Below are positions 1 to 9,135 of a stretch of DNA of 64,000 bases, piece after piece. The stretch is taken from contig NZ_JACFTB010000001.1 in the NCBI RefSeq assembly GCF_014281965.1, positions 62,001 to 126,000 on the forward strand, in the 5' to 3' direction. The position numbers and the translations under genes are program-made. Source of the stretch: Rhodococcus sp. BP22 (lineage in GTDB: Bacteria; Actinomycetota; Actinomycetes; Mycobacteriales; Mycobacteriaceae). How positions within the stretch are numbered: the stretch's first letter is position 1; each line of letters starts with the position of its first letter. Below the pieces are notes generated by a model that was not told where the DNA came from, made no database searches, and saw only the letters and a list, made by a program, of their open reading frames with translations.

Positions 1-191
1 TGCTCCATCGACTCCGGCTGGTGCACATCATGTCCGGCGGGATACTCGTTCTCCCCGTCATCGCTCGCTACCGTGATGTGGTGATCAGTGTGCGAGACCG
101 GATACCCCAGGATTTTCTCTTCGATTCCACAGAATTCGACGGCACAGAACCGAGTTCGCATTCTCACACCACGGAAACCGAGGCGCACTAG
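1..191 (+). CDS. jetB: C-terminal end of a JetB-like (TIGR02678/DUF2398) Wadjet protein, 5' partial
   Basis: This open frame enters from the left edge (first whole codon at 3) and stops with TAG at 189-191, directly against the ATG of the next gene. About 62 residues remain, ending in a polar Ser/Thr/His/Glu-rich tail. The fragment is too short for a family call from sequence alone. The assignment rests on position: in type II-like Wadjet operons the gene just before the TIGR02680 ATPase encodes the TIGR02678 protein, thought to act with JetA as the kleisin/KITE-like part of an SMC-like complex. What is seen is an abutting, co-directional frame; its identity is inferred. Confidence 0.55.
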   Translation, partial: LHRLRLVHIMSGGILVLPVIARYRDVVISVRDRIPQDFLFDSTEFDGTEPSSHSHTTETEAH

Positions 192-3100
192 ATGACCGCA
201 CATGCTCAGCGCTTCCGCCCGACCCGCGCCGGAATCATCAATCTGTGGGACTACCGCGATCAGGAATTCTCCTTTGCCGACGGTCGCCTCGTGTTACGTG
301 GACCGAACGGCTCGGGAAAGACCAAAGCGCTCGAGGTTCTGTTTCCGTTCGTGCTCGACGGACGAATCGAGCCGAGGCGGTTGAACCCGTTCGCCGGTGA
401 AGAGCGCACGATGAAGTCCAACCTTCTCTATCGCGGCCAGGAGAGCGCGCACTCCTATGTATGGATGGAGTTCGGGCGGGGCTCACGCGAGGATCCCGAG
501 TCCGTCACTGTTGGTATCGGAATGCGCGCAAGTCGACAGAACGACAAGGTAACTCGCTGGTACTTTGTCGCCGATGGCCGTGTCGGCGTGGACTTTTCGC
601 TCCTGGGTTCCGATGATCGGCCGCTGACCAAGAAGCAGCTTGCCGATCGACTCGGCACCGACGCGCTTTCCGACCGGCCGGTCGACTACCGAGCGGCCAT
701 CGACGCTCGGATGTTCGGTCTCGGCTCGCAGCGTTACGACCAATTGATCAATCTGATCTTGACGTTGCGTCGTCCGCAATTGGCAAAGAACTTGGATCCC
801 AAGGGGCTCTCTCAGGCACTGACCGACGGTCTGCGCCCGCTGGACGAGCAACTGGTTCTCGAAGCAGCGCGCTCGTTCAGTGACATGGAAGAGGTCGGTC
901 GCGCGCTCGAAGGCTTGACTCGGGCAGATCAGGCCGCCACAACCTTCGTCGGCGTGTACGCGAAATACCTTCGAGTGCAAGCTCGCTCGGACGTGGAACA
1001 GATCAGCCGCAGACTCGAGTCCGTTACCCACGCAACCACGGCGCACTTCGCGGCCGCGGCGCTGAAGGAACGCCGGCTGTCCGAGCGCGCTGCCGCGGAG
1101 AAGCGATTCGACGACGCCGAACGAAGTCTGGACCAAGCTCTCGCCGACCGCGAAACATTGCAGCGATCGAGTGCCTACGAAGGCAAACAGCAACTCGACG
1201 ATCTCGCCGAATCGGCAGCGAAGCTGAAGATCTCCGCCGCCCAGCAGTCCGAGCGTGCCGGTAAAGCGCAGGCGGATCTGGCGCAGCGTTCCACCGAGGC
1301 CATCGACGCCGAAAGCTCGGTACGCGACTCGGTCGCCGCACTGACACGCGCCGAGGACGATCTCCAGATTGCTGCCGAGGACGCCGGCATCGCGTGGGCG
1401 TCGATGCCGGCCAGTGCGCGCACCGACCAGTTCAGCACGGCACTGCGCGGTCACGCCGAGGAACGTGACGGTGATGTGCGTGCCGTCCGCGATGCGCTCA
1501 GCACCGTCGAAAAGGCGATGACCGAACGCGCCCGTGCAGACAGAAGCGCCTCGCGTGCAAGAGAATTACTCGAAGCTGCTCGCGCGTCGGTCACCGAAGC
1601 CGAAGCTGCCGTGGAGTTGGCTCGTGCGCAGTATGCGTCGGGACTCCGGTCCTGGTGGGCCGAGAACTCGGCCCTGTACTCGGCTGCTGGAATCACCGTC
1701 GCCGCATTCGATTCCCTCGACGCTGCGGTACCTCACATCGGCGAGGACGACGCACCGAGCCTGGATGCCGTCCTTGCCGAGGCTTCGGCCGAGGGCCTCG
1801 AGAACGTGCGCGGACGGCGGACGCAGGCGGGTGCCGCCGCTGCAGCGCTGACCGAAGAACTGGCATCGATGCGTGCCGAACATGACCTCGTCACTGCTCA
1901 ACGCGACGATGCTCCCCCATCGTTCGCAGCTCGTACGTCCTCGCGTGACGGGCTTGTCGGAGCGCCGCTGTGGCAACTCGTTCGATTCGCCGACGGCGTG
2001 GAACCTGCTGTAGCTGCTGGTGTCGAAAGCGCATTGCAGGCTGCGAACCTTCTCGACGGATGGATCTCGCCGACCGGCGCTCTCGGGTCCATGGAGTCGG
2101 ACCAATTTCTGGTCGGCGTACCGAAAGCCGAGCGTCCGACGGGCCGCACGCTGGCTGACGTCCTCGAGGTCGAACCTGGAACGGACGTGCCAGAGGCCGT
2201 GGTGCGCGATGTACTGACCTCGATCGCACTGCTGGAGGAAACTGGCGCATCGAAGAATGCGGTGACCTCGATCGGCATCGACGGGCGCTACTGGCAAGGC
2301 GTTCAACGGGGACGTCACGTCAAGCCGGATGCGGAATACATCGGGGCTACTGCCCGTGCGCGTCGTCGGGCTACGCGGCTCGCCGAACTGGACACCTCGA
2401 TCGAAACGGCCAGCATGTCCTTGGCGGCCGCCCGCGAAGAGGAGCAGTCGGCGGCCGAACTCCTGCGCGGCCTCGCGGTTGCTGCGAAGAATTTGCCGAA
2501 GGTCTCCGGAATCGTCAAGGCGCAGAAGACTGTCACCGAGTCGGCGGGCGCACTTCGTACCTCACAGGCAGGTTCCACGGCCGCGGACAGCGAGCTCGAC
2601 CAGGCTATCGCGGAGCTCTCGGCGAAAGAGAGACACCTGCGGAGTACCGCGGTCGCCCACCGAACTCCCCATAGCGCACGGGATATCGACTCACTCGCTG
2701 CAGCGATCCGGCACTTCGAGAATCAGGGTGGTCTCGTCCTTCGTCGCCGAGGCGAACACGTTCGCGAAGCCGAGCGGGCACGCGAAGCACAGAACCGATT
2801 GGAAGAATCCACCGGCCTCGCCGAGGAGTTGGCCGAGGAGTCCGCGATCGCACAGGAAAACCATCTCCAACAGGTTCAGCGGTTGGACATCCTCACCGAG
2901 AAACTCGGATCCACTGCCGAACAGATCAACGCCGACCTGGAGAAGGCACGCGACAAGATCGAAGCATGCAAGGTCGAGCAACGAGCAGCACGCAAAGCGG
3001 ACAAGGAAGCCGGAGAGGCGATCGGTAAGGCCGAAGGTGCATGCAACACAGCCCAGGAGGGTCTGCGCGCCGCGCTCACCGAGACGCTCGACGACACAGC

Positions 3101-4373
3101 ACGCCTCGCCCCGTATGCCCGCAAGGATCTACTCGCCATCCTTGGTGTGCACGAGCTCTATTCCTGGCCATCGTCCGACTCCGCGTGGCTCACTGTCGAA
3201 CAGATCCTCTACCGAATTCAGAGTGCCTCGTCACCTGATGAGGAGATTTCGGTGCTGCCACCGGTGGTGCACCAACTTCACTCGGCGCTCGACGAGGCCA
3301 CCGCGTCGGTCAAGGCCGGCGACTCCTACCGCAAGAGCACGCGGACTGCGTTGACCGGTGCTCTGCAGGAATTCGACTCACAGCTGGCGTCGTCCGGGCA
3401 GGACTACCGGTTGCAGTGGGACGCACCAGACGGATTGACCATCGTTCGTGTGCAGGACGAGCAGGGATTCACCTCGGTCGGCGAGTTCGCACACCGTATC
3501 GGCGACGCGCGGTCGAATCAGGAGACGTTGCTCACCGAACACGAGCGTCGAATTCTCGAGGATGCACTGTTGACCGGCTTGGCGCAGCAAATCCACGAAC
3601 GCACCGTCGATGCCCGCGAGCTCATCGCGCAGATGTCTTCCGAGATGAAGCAACGGAAGATGTCCTCTGGCAACACGATCGGTGTGCATTGGGTCCTCGC
3701 GGACAATCTCGACGAAGGCGCACGAGCGATCTCGAAGCTACTCGATCGTGACGCGTCCGGACTGAATTCGGACGACCTCGCCTCCATGCGAGCACATTTC
3801 GCGTCCGAGATCAGAATCGCGCGTGCGGCACACCCGGAGCGTTCGTACCCCGAGATTCTGGCCTCCACGCTCGACTACCGCCGTTGGCGGGTCTTCTCGT
3901 TCACGCTCATTCGCGGCGACGGTACCGAGGATCGCCTGACGGTCGCGCGACACAGCGCGTTGTCCGGCGGTGAGCAATCGGTGTCTCTACATCTACCGTT
4001 GTTCGCGGCCGCGCACGTCATGCTGTCCTCGGCCGATCCGCACGCACCCCGGCTGCTGGCACTCGACGAAGCCTTCGCCGGCGTCGATGACAACGGTCGT
4101 AGTGAACTGCTCGGGCTCAGCGTGCAGTTCGATCTGGATCTGTTCATGACGGGCTACGATCTGTGGATCACCTACTCCGATGTCCCCGGGTGTGCGCACT
4201 ACGACCTTGCGCATTCGACAGCGGAAAACACTGTCAGCGCAGCGTTACTCGTCTGGGAGAACGGTGAACTGTTCGCCGAACACGATGGTTCCGATCTAGC
4301 CGCCGCCCTGGGTTCGCCGTTGACACGACGCGTGCCCACTCACGCCGAAGGCGGTCTCGAATTTGTCCGGTAA
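192..4373 (+). CDS. jetC: JetC-like SMC/MukB-type ATPase of a Wadjet defence system (TIGR02680)
   Basis: This 1393-residue protein has the layout of a structural-maintenance ATPase. Walker A (GPNGSGKT) is at residues 37-44, a long Ala/Glu/Arg-rich coiled-coil middle runs to about 1240, the signature LSGGEQ is at 1257-1262, and Walker B (LLALDE) has D1292-E1293 followed by a D-loop. Length and order fit TIGR02680, the JetC motor of Wadjet, which loads onto and extrudes circular plasmid DNA so that JetD can cut it. The ATG at 192 follows the jetB stop with no gap, and the stop overlaps jetD by 11 nt, so the genes are probably translated together. Base use resembles the surrounding chromosome and the motifs are intact. 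Confidence 0.9.
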   Translation: MTAHAQRFRPTRAGIINLWDYRDQEFSFADGRLVLRGPNGSGKTKALEVLFPFVLDGRIEPRRLNPFAGEERTMKSNLLYRGQESAHSYVWMEFGRGSREDPESVTVGIGMRASRQNDKVTRWYFVADGRVGVDFSLLGSDDRPLTKKQLADRLGTDALSDRPVDYRAAIDARMFGLGSQRYDQLINLILTLRRPQLAKNLDPKGLSQALTDGLRPLDEQLVLEAARSFSDMEEVGRALEGLTRADQAATTFVGVYAKYLRVQARSDVEQISRRLESVTHATTAHFAAAALKERRLSERAAAEKRFDDAERSLDQALADRETLQRSSAYEGKQQLDDLAESAAKLKISAAQQSERAGKAQADLAQRSTEAIDAESSVRDSVAALTRAEDDLQIAAEDAGIAWASMPASARTDQFSTALRGHAEERDGDVRAVRDALSTVEKAMTERARADRSASRARELLEAARASVTEAEAAVELARAQYASGLRSWWAENSALYSAAGITVAAFDSLDAAVPHIGEDDAPSLDAVLAEASAEGLENVRGRRTQAGAAAAALTEELASMRAEHDLVTAQRDDAPPSFAARTSSRDGLVGAPLWQLVRFADGVEPAVAAGVESALQAANLLDGWISPTGALGSMESDQFLVGVPKAERPTGRTLADVLEVEPGTDVPEAVVRDVLTSIALLEETGASKNAVTSIGIDGRYWQGVQRGRHVKPDAEYIGATARARRRATRLAELDTSIETASMSLAAAREEEQSAAELLRGLAVAAKNLPKVSGIVKAQKTVTESAGALRTSQAGSTAADSELDQAIAELSAKERHLRSTAVAHRTPHSARDIDSLAAAIRHFENQGGLVLRRRGEHVREAERAREAQNRLEESTGLAEELAEESAIAQENHLQQVQRLDILTEKLGSTAEQINADLEKARDKIEACKVEQRAARKADKEAGEAIGKAEGACNTAQEGLRAALTETLDDTARLAPYARKDLLAILGVHELYSWPSSDSAWLTVEQILYRIQSASSPDEEISVLPPVVHQLHSALDEATASVKAGDSYRKSTRTALTGALQEFDSQLASSGQDYRLQWDAPDGLTIVRVQDEQGFTSVGEFAHRIGDARSNQETLLTEHERRILEDALLTGLAQQIHERTVDARELIAQMSSEMKQRKMSSGNTIGVHWVLADNLDEGARAISKLLDRDASGLNSDDLASMRAHFASEIRIARAAHPERSYPEILASTLDYRRWRVFSFTLIRGDGTEDRLTVARHSALSGGEQSVSLHLPLFAAAHVMLSSADPHAPRLLALDEAFAGVDDNGRSELLGLSVQFDLDLFMTGYDLWITYSDVPGCAHYDLAHSTAENTVSAALLVWENGELFAEHDGSDLAAALGSPLTRRVPTHAEGGLEFVR

Positions 4374-5592
4374 CGAAGAACTCGGATGGCGAAACACGCC
4401 GGAACTCGACGCACTCTTGGCCGCCGCGCGCAAGAAGTTGGAGTCGAACTACCTGAAGGTCGGTGGCAACATCACCGTGCACCTGGGTGAGCCGGCAGAG
4501 TTGTGGCGATTGTGCAGTGCAATCTCTCGATCCAGTACCGGCCTGCACAGCCGCGCCCAGACTACAAAACTCGATCTCGCCCGTTTCGACGAATGGCTCG
4601 CCCACCCACGAAACGGTGGGATCGGCTTGATCGCAACTCTCGACGCCGTCGCTCCGCTACAGGACAGAAAACAGATCGCATCCGACAAGGCCGAGGTCAA
4701 GGCCACTGCACTCGCCGACGCGCGGGCTCTACTCGCCGAAACAACCGACGACGACTGGGCCGAGCATTGGTTGTCCTCGCTGCTGAATCAGGATGGCACA
4801 CTCGGAGGACGCGTGGCCGTCGACGCCTTACGGGTGGCTGCACGGGTGTTGGCGTGCCTTCCCGTCGACGGCTTGTCGTTGACCGAACTCGCCGAATACG
4901 CGTGCGGGGACACCAAGGCACTGTCCTCCGGTGGTGCCCCACGTCTGGTTCTCGACGCACTTTCGCTCCGCGAAGGAATACCCCGTCCAGTCGACCCCGT
5001 CGGCATTCGGCTGCTGTGGGAAACTGCCGGAGTCTCGGTCGACGCACTGTCCAGCAGGGTTCTGGTGTTCGGGTATCGAGTCGACGAATCACATACCGTC
5101 GGACGGTGGCTGAACGACGCTGCAGACGCCGGGATTCCGTTCCCACTCACCCTCGACATGGCCTCGCGCGGTCCGCTCACCAACGTCGCAGATCGAATTT
5201 ACGTGTGCGAGAACGTCGCAGTCGTCGCGGCGGCCGCTCGATCGTTGGGAAGTCGTTCTGCGACTCTCGTCTGCACCGATGGCCAGCCGTCGGCTGCGCT
5301 GCACAAACTACTCTCGGGCGTGCGGGCAGGCACGGAACTTTTCTGGCGCAACGACTTCGATTGGCCAGGCCTGCAGATGACCGCCCGCGCCCGCTCGCGC
5401 TACAACGCAGTCCCGTGGCGGATGGATGCGCAGTCGTATGTTCGTGCGCTGGACGCGCGAAATTCCGAACCGTTGAAAGGTCATCCGGGGCCGAGTGAGT
5501 GGGATCCTGATCTTGCGTCGGCGATGCACGAGTCGGGACGCGCGGTAATGGAAGAGCGTCTCGTGCCCGACCTTCTCCTCGACCTGGCGTAG
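4363..5592 (+). CDS. jetD: JetD-like Toprim nuclease of a Wadjet defence system (TIGR02679/DUF2399)
   Basis: The 409-residue product starts at a TTG inside the end of jetC (11-nt overlap). The C-terminal third looks like the Toprim-type DUF2399 domain: an acidic residue after a hydrophobic strand (E283 in VCENVAVV) and a D-x-D motif (D331-F-D333) in NDFDWPG, the metal-binding residues expected of a topoisomerase VI-like nuclease. The N-terminal two thirds should be the arm that contacts JetC. In characterised Wadjet systems JetD cleaves the DNA that the SMC-like motor has extruded. No other start is better supported. It is the last gene of the operon and ends before a hairpin shared with mshC. 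Confidence 0.85.
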   Translation: MSGNEELGWRNTPELDALLAAARKKLESNYLKVGGNITVHLGEPAELWRLCSAISRSSTGLHSRAQTTKLDLARFDEWLAHPRNGGIGLIATLDAVAPLQDRKQIASDKAEVKATALADARALLAETTDDDWAEHWLSSLLNQDGTLGGRVAVDALRVAARVLACLPVDGLSLTELAEYACGDTKALSSGGAPRLVLDALSLREGIPRPVDPVGIRLLWETAGVSVDALSSRVLVFGYRVDESHTVGRWLNDAADAGIPFPLTLDMASRGPLTNVADRIYVCENVAVVAAAARSLGSRSATLVCTDGQPSAALHKLLSGVRAGTELFWRNDFDWPGLQMTARARSRYNAVPWRMDAQSYVRALDARNSEPLKGHPGPSEWDPDLASAMHESGRAVMEERLVPDLLLDLA

Positions 5593-5607
5593 TCCGGTGG
5601 GGACGGC

Positions 5608-5637
5608 TGATCCCGGGCAATGAAAGCCCCGGGATCA
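5608..5637. terminator. Bidirectional hairpin between jetD and mshC
   Basis: GATCCCGGG (5609-5617) pairs perfectly with CCCGGGATC (5628-5636) around a 10-nt loop, plus one more T-A pair outside. It lies between two convergent genes. There is no clear U tract, which is usual for actinobacterial terminators. Confidence 0.65.
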
Positions 5638-5657
5638 CTGCCGGTTCGAAAGGCGCA

Positions 5658-6899
5658 TCAGCGCAAGGGCACGCCGAGGAGTGCGTCGACGGCGTCGGCG
5701 AATGCACCGGGAGCGGTGGTGTCCGATCCCCCGCGCTCGACGGCGAAACTTGCCCACGCATCAAGTGCATCGAGAGCCCTCGGTGTGTCCAGATCGTCGG
5801 CCAAGTGCTGACGTAGGCGAACTACTGCGTCGTCAGCGCTGGCGGCCGATTCCAGTGCAGCTGCCTTGCGCCACAACGCCAACCGGGTATGTGCACGTTC
5901 GAGAACTTCGTCCGTCCACGGACGATCCTGACGGTAGTGCCCGGACAACAGACCCAACCGAACTGCAGCCGAATCGACATTGTCGGCGCGAAGCTTCGAC
6001 ACGAACACAAGGTTGCCGCGACTCTTCGACATCTTCTCGCCGTCCAGACCGATCATCCCGGTGTGCACATAATGCCGAGCGAACCGACCGCCACCGGATA
6101 CAGCTTCGGCGTGCGCGGCCGAGAACTCGTGGTGCGGGAAGATGAGGTCGCTGCCGCCACCTTGCACATCGAAACCGGTCCCGATGCGATTGAGCGCAAT
6201 GGCCGAGCACTCGATGTGCCAGCCCGGCCGGCCAGGACCGAACGGAGACGGCCACGACGGCTCACCCTTGCGCTCTGCACGCCACAGGAGGGCATCGATC
6301 GAGTCCTTCTTCCCTACTCGGTCAGGGTCGCCTCCACGCTCGGCGAAGAACTTGTCCATCGTCGCCCGGTCGTAACCCGACTCGTAACCGAACTCGGGCG
6401 TGGCGTCCGCACGGAAATACACATCGGGATACTCGGCGTCGTCGACGACGTATGCCGCACCCGAAGCGACCAGCTTCTCGACCATGTCGATGACCTCGTC
6501 GATGGATTCGACAGCGCCGATGTAATCACGCGGAGGCAGAACTCGGAGCGCCTCCATGTCCTCACGGAACAAGGCGATCTCACGATTACCCAGGTCGATC
6601 CAGCTTTCGCCGTCGCGGTCGGCTCGTTCGAAAAGTGGGTCGTCCACATCGGTGACGTTCTGCACGTAATGCACCTCGTGACCCGCGTCGCGCCACAGTC
6701 GGTTTACCAGGTCGAACGTCAGATATGTCGCGGCATGACCGAGATGCGTCGCGTCGTACGGGGTGATTCCACACACGTACATCTTCGCCACTTTGCCGGG
6801 CGTGACCGGTCGCACTTGCCGATCTGCCGTGTCGTAGAGCCGGAGCGTAGGCCCCTGGCCGGGGATCGAGGGAACGGCTGGTTCGGACCAAGACTGCAT
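5658..6899 (-). CDS. mshC: L-cysteine:1D-myo-inositol 2-amino-2-deoxy-alpha-D-glucopyranoside ligase
   Basis: MshC joins cysteine to GlcN-inositol with ATP, the penultimate step of mycothiol synthesis in the cytosol. The 413-residue sequence has the class I cysteinyl-tRNA synthetase fold signs: zinc Cys43 in [10 protein letters not shown], the HIGH-like HLGH at 52-55, and KMSKS near residue 289. It lacks the C-terminal tRNA-binding part of CysS, which separates MshC from CysS. It is the last gene of a minus-strand run (uppP, phosphatase, DUF3090, SCO1664-like, mshC), 24 nt after its neighbour, an order also known from mycobacteria. Confidence 0.95.
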   Translation of the reverse strand: MQSWSEPAVPSIPGQGPTLRLYDTADRQVRPVTPGKVAKMYVCGITPYDATHLGHAATYLTFDLVNRLWRDAGHEVHYVQNVTDVDDPLFERADRDGESWIDLGNREIALFREDMEALRVLPPRDYIGAVESIDEVIDMVEKLVASGAAYVVDDAEYPDVYFRADATPEFGYESGYDRATMDKFFAERGGDPDRVGKKDSIDALLWRAERKGEPSWPSPFGPGRPGWHIECSAIALNRIGTGFDVQGGGSDLIFPHHEFSAAHAEAVSGGGRFARHYVHTGMIGLDGEKMSKSRGNLVFVSKLRADNVDSAAVRLGLLSGHYRQDRPWTDEVLERAHTRLALWRKAAALESAASADDAVVRLRQHLADDLDTPRALDALDAWASFAVERGGSDTTAPGAFADAVDALLGVPLR

Positions 6900-6923
6900 G
6901 AAGACGAGCCTAACGGAGAGGCT

Positions 6924-7757
6924 TCAGAAGGCGGGCCACGGTATCGGCCTGCTCGATCGTGGCTCCGGCATCACCGGATGTGCCACGAGCGCACGGGCTC
7001 GGCCGAGCAGGGCCTCGATCTCCTCGTCGGTGATGTGCCCACGAATTCGTGGTTCGACGACAGTGGCGAACGACTCTACGAAAGCGACGACGTCGGACAT
7101 CGCAGCGTCGTCGATAGCGGTGCCGGCCCAACCCCACAGCACCGTTCGAAGCTTGTTCTGCGAGTGCAGACAAATGCCGTGGTCGACGCCGTAGACATAT
7201 CCGTCCACCCCCTCGAGGGCGTGGCCGCCCTTCCGGTCGGCGTTGTTGATGAGTACATCCAGTACTGCCATCCGCTGCAGACGGGGATCGTCGGCATGAA
7301 TGAGCGAGACTTCCTCGCCATCACCGTCGTAAGCCTGCATGACCGGTATCCATCCGGTCGGAACGAGGTCCGGCCTGCAGATATCGACCAGGTCGAACGT
7401 GCGGCCGTGCTCCCCGTCGCGGTCCGGCGTGTCGATCCACCGTTGCACCATCCCCGGGCCGAACGGACCGTCCCGAAGAATCGTGGTCGGAATCACATTC
7501 CAACCCAAAGAGTCCGACACCTCGTAGGACGCGATCTCTCGCCCGGCCAAGGTCCCATCGGGAAAGTCCCAAAGCGGCACTTCTCCGCGAACAGGCTTGT
7601 AGACGCACCGAACCGTGGACGTCTCACCGTCGTCCCCGGTGCCCGTTGCCTCGCAGACCAACGTCGCGTTGCTGGCCGACACCACTCGACCGATGATGGT
7701 CAACTCACCGGTTTCCATCACCTTGCGGCCCGCGAACGGCGGCCGGTCTTCGGTCAA
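6924..7757 (-). CDS. SCO1664-family protein with PI3/4-kinase-like motifs
   Basis: A 277-residue protein of an actinobacterial family of unknown function. A lysine in CVYKP (K54), the segment LINNADRKGGH (N171, N172, D174) and GVDHG (D192) resemble the nucleotide-binding lysine, catalytic loop and DFG-like metal site of phosphatidylinositol 3/4-kinase-like folds. A phosphotransfer activity is therefore plausible, but the substrate is unknown. The start is a TTG overlapping the upstream DUF3090 stop (TTGA), indicating coupled translation. DUF3090 and SCO1664-like genes are regular partners beside mshC, so a shared pathway is likely. The family is clear; the function is inference. Confidence 0.8.
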   Translation of the reverse strand: MTEDRPPFAGRKVMETGELTIIGRVVSASNATLVCEATGTGDDGETSTVRCVYKPVRGEVPLWDFPDGTLAGREIASYEVSDSLGWNVIPTTILRDGPFGPGMVQRWIDTPDRDGEHGRTFDLVDICRPDLVPTGWIPVMQAYDGDGEEVSLIHADDPRLQRMAVLDVLINNADRKGGHALEGVDGYVYGVDHGICLHSQNKLRTVLWGWAGTAIDDAAMSDVVAFVESFATVVEPRIRGHITDEEIEALLGRARALVAHPVMPEPRSSRPIPWPAF

Positions 7758-8347
7758 AGCTCTTCGCCAAGTTCGCCGACCGAGCCGAAGGTGGCATCTC
7801 GTTTGTATCCGTTCGATCGAATACAGGTGTGTCCGTCCTGAGTCAGCGGCTCACCACACAGGGGGCACGGCGCACGGCCGGCAGCAATCACCCGCTCGGA
7901 TCGAAGTGCGAACTCCCGGGCCGCGAGCGGCGTCAGGAAGACGCGAACTGCATCAGGACCTTCGTCGGTGTCATCGAGGACGACAGACTCGTCGACCTCT
8001 ACCTCACTGATAGCCAGGAGTTCGACCACCACCGCGTTCGCATCCGCGTCCCAGCCCAGACCCATGGTCCCGACCCGAAACTCGGTATCGATCGGAGTCA
8101 TCAACGGACTCGTGTCGCCCAGTTCGGTTTCCTCGGGCGGGAACTCCGCGCCGAACCGTCGTTGAACTTCATCCAGCAGCAAACCTATCCGGTCTGCGAG
8201 AACCTGCACCTGCTGCTTTTCGAGTGCGACCGAGACGACGCGGGCGTCGTGGACTGCCTGCAGAAAGAACGAACGATCGCCTGGCTCTCCCACGGTTCCC
8301 GCGACAAAACGATCAGGGGTGCGGAAAACATGTATTGCGCGTGGCAT
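7754..8347 (-). CDS. DUF3090 family protein
   Basis: A 197-residue conserved actinobacterial protein without assigned function. The N-terminal two thirds are alpha/beta-like with no enzyme motif I recognise. The C-terminus carries CPLCGEPL followed by a later Cys in DGHTC, looking like a small zinc-binding site. It starts with ATG at 8347 and its stop overlaps the TTG of the kinase-like gene, suggesting that the two act together. The phosphatase gene lies 71 nt upstream. Confidence 0.85.
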   Translation of the reverse strand: MPRAIHVFRTPDRFVAGTVGEPGDRSFFLQAVHDARVVSVALEKQQVQVLADRIGLLLDEVQRRFGAEFPPEETELGDTSPLMTPIDTEFRVGTMGLGWDADANAVVVELLAISEVEVDESVVLDDTDEGPDAVRVFLTPLAAREFALRSERVIAAGRAPCPLCGEPLTQDGHTCIRSNGYKRDATFGSVGELGEEL

Positions 8348-8418
8348 TGCACCTCCTGGAGCTTCATTCTCGGATCCGAAAACTCGGACCCGAACTTCAT
8401 TATCCGCTATCGGCGGGC

Positions 8419-9108
8419 CTACGTTCCGGAACCGCCACCGGGCACCGCATCGGAGTCCATGCTCGATGCCGCCGGCACCGCAGGTACCAACGCGGTCAAG
8501 TCGAGACCGGTGTCGTTCGTCCGAAGCACGAACGGCCTGGTCGAGCTGTACCGGACGACACTGACGGAGGCAGGATCGGCAACGATACGTTGGAACGAAT
8601 CCAAGTGGCAGCCCAATGCATCGGCGAGGATCGATTTGATGACGTCACCGTGTGAGCACGCCACCCAGAGGACGTCGCGGCCGTACTCCTCGGCGAGACG
8701 CGCGTCGTGTTCCCGGATTGCGAACACAGCCCGCGACTGCACCTGAGCCAGTCCCTCGCCACCAGGGAACACCGCCGCGGACGGGTGTTGCTGGACCACC
8801 TTCCACAGCGGTTCCTTCACTAGATCCTTGATCAATTTTCCCGTCCACGACCCGTAGTCGACCTCGATCAGCCGTTCGTCGACCGTCGGAGCCAGACCGC
8901 GCCGGGCGGCTAGAGGTGCAACCGTTTGCTCACACCGCTGCAGCGGTGAGTGCACGATCTCCTCGACCGGAAGCCCGCCCAATCTCTCCGCAACATGAGC
9001 GGCCTGTTCGAGTCCGCGGTCGTCGAGTGCGACACCGGCCGATCGCCCGGCCAGAGCACCCGCAGTATTCGCCGTCGAGCGGCCATGTCGCAGCAAGATC
9101 ACCGTCAT
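8419..9108 (-). CDS. Histidine phosphatase family protein (MSMEG_4193-type)
   Basis: 229 residues of the phosphoglycerate-mutase-like superfamily. The catalytic RHG motif is at the extreme N-terminus (LLRHGRS, histidine near residue 8). Further expected features are SPLQRCEQT (substrate arginine), the acidic motif EVDYGSWTG, and the second catalytic histidine in VACSHGDVIK. The substrate is unknown; despite the superfamily name it is unlikely to be a glycolytic mutase. It lies between uppP (27 nt upstream) and DUF3090 on the same strand, so it is part of the uppP-mshC run. The C-terminal 40 residues are a Gly/Ser/Pro-rich tail. Confidence 0.85.
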   Translation of the reverse strand: MTVILLRHGRSTANTAGALAGRSAGVALDDRGLEQAAHVAERLGGLPVEEIVHSPLQRCEQTVAPLAARRGLAPTVDERLIEVDYGSWTGKLIKDLVKEPLWKVVQQHPSAAVFPGGEGLAQVQSRAVFAIREHDARLAEEYGRDVLWVACSHGDVIKSILADALGCHLDSFQRIVADPASVSVVRYSSTRPFVLRTNDTGLDLTALVPAVPAASSMDSDAVPGGGSGT

Positions 9109-9135
9109 GGAACCCAGCCTAGGGCGTCTGGCGAA

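Noticed and set aside
5889-7841. 650-residue open frame on the plus strand opposite mshC and the kinase-like gene
   Set aside because: It is a by-product of high GC content on the reverse of well-supported genes; its sequence has no recognisable domain and mshC has full catalytic motifs.
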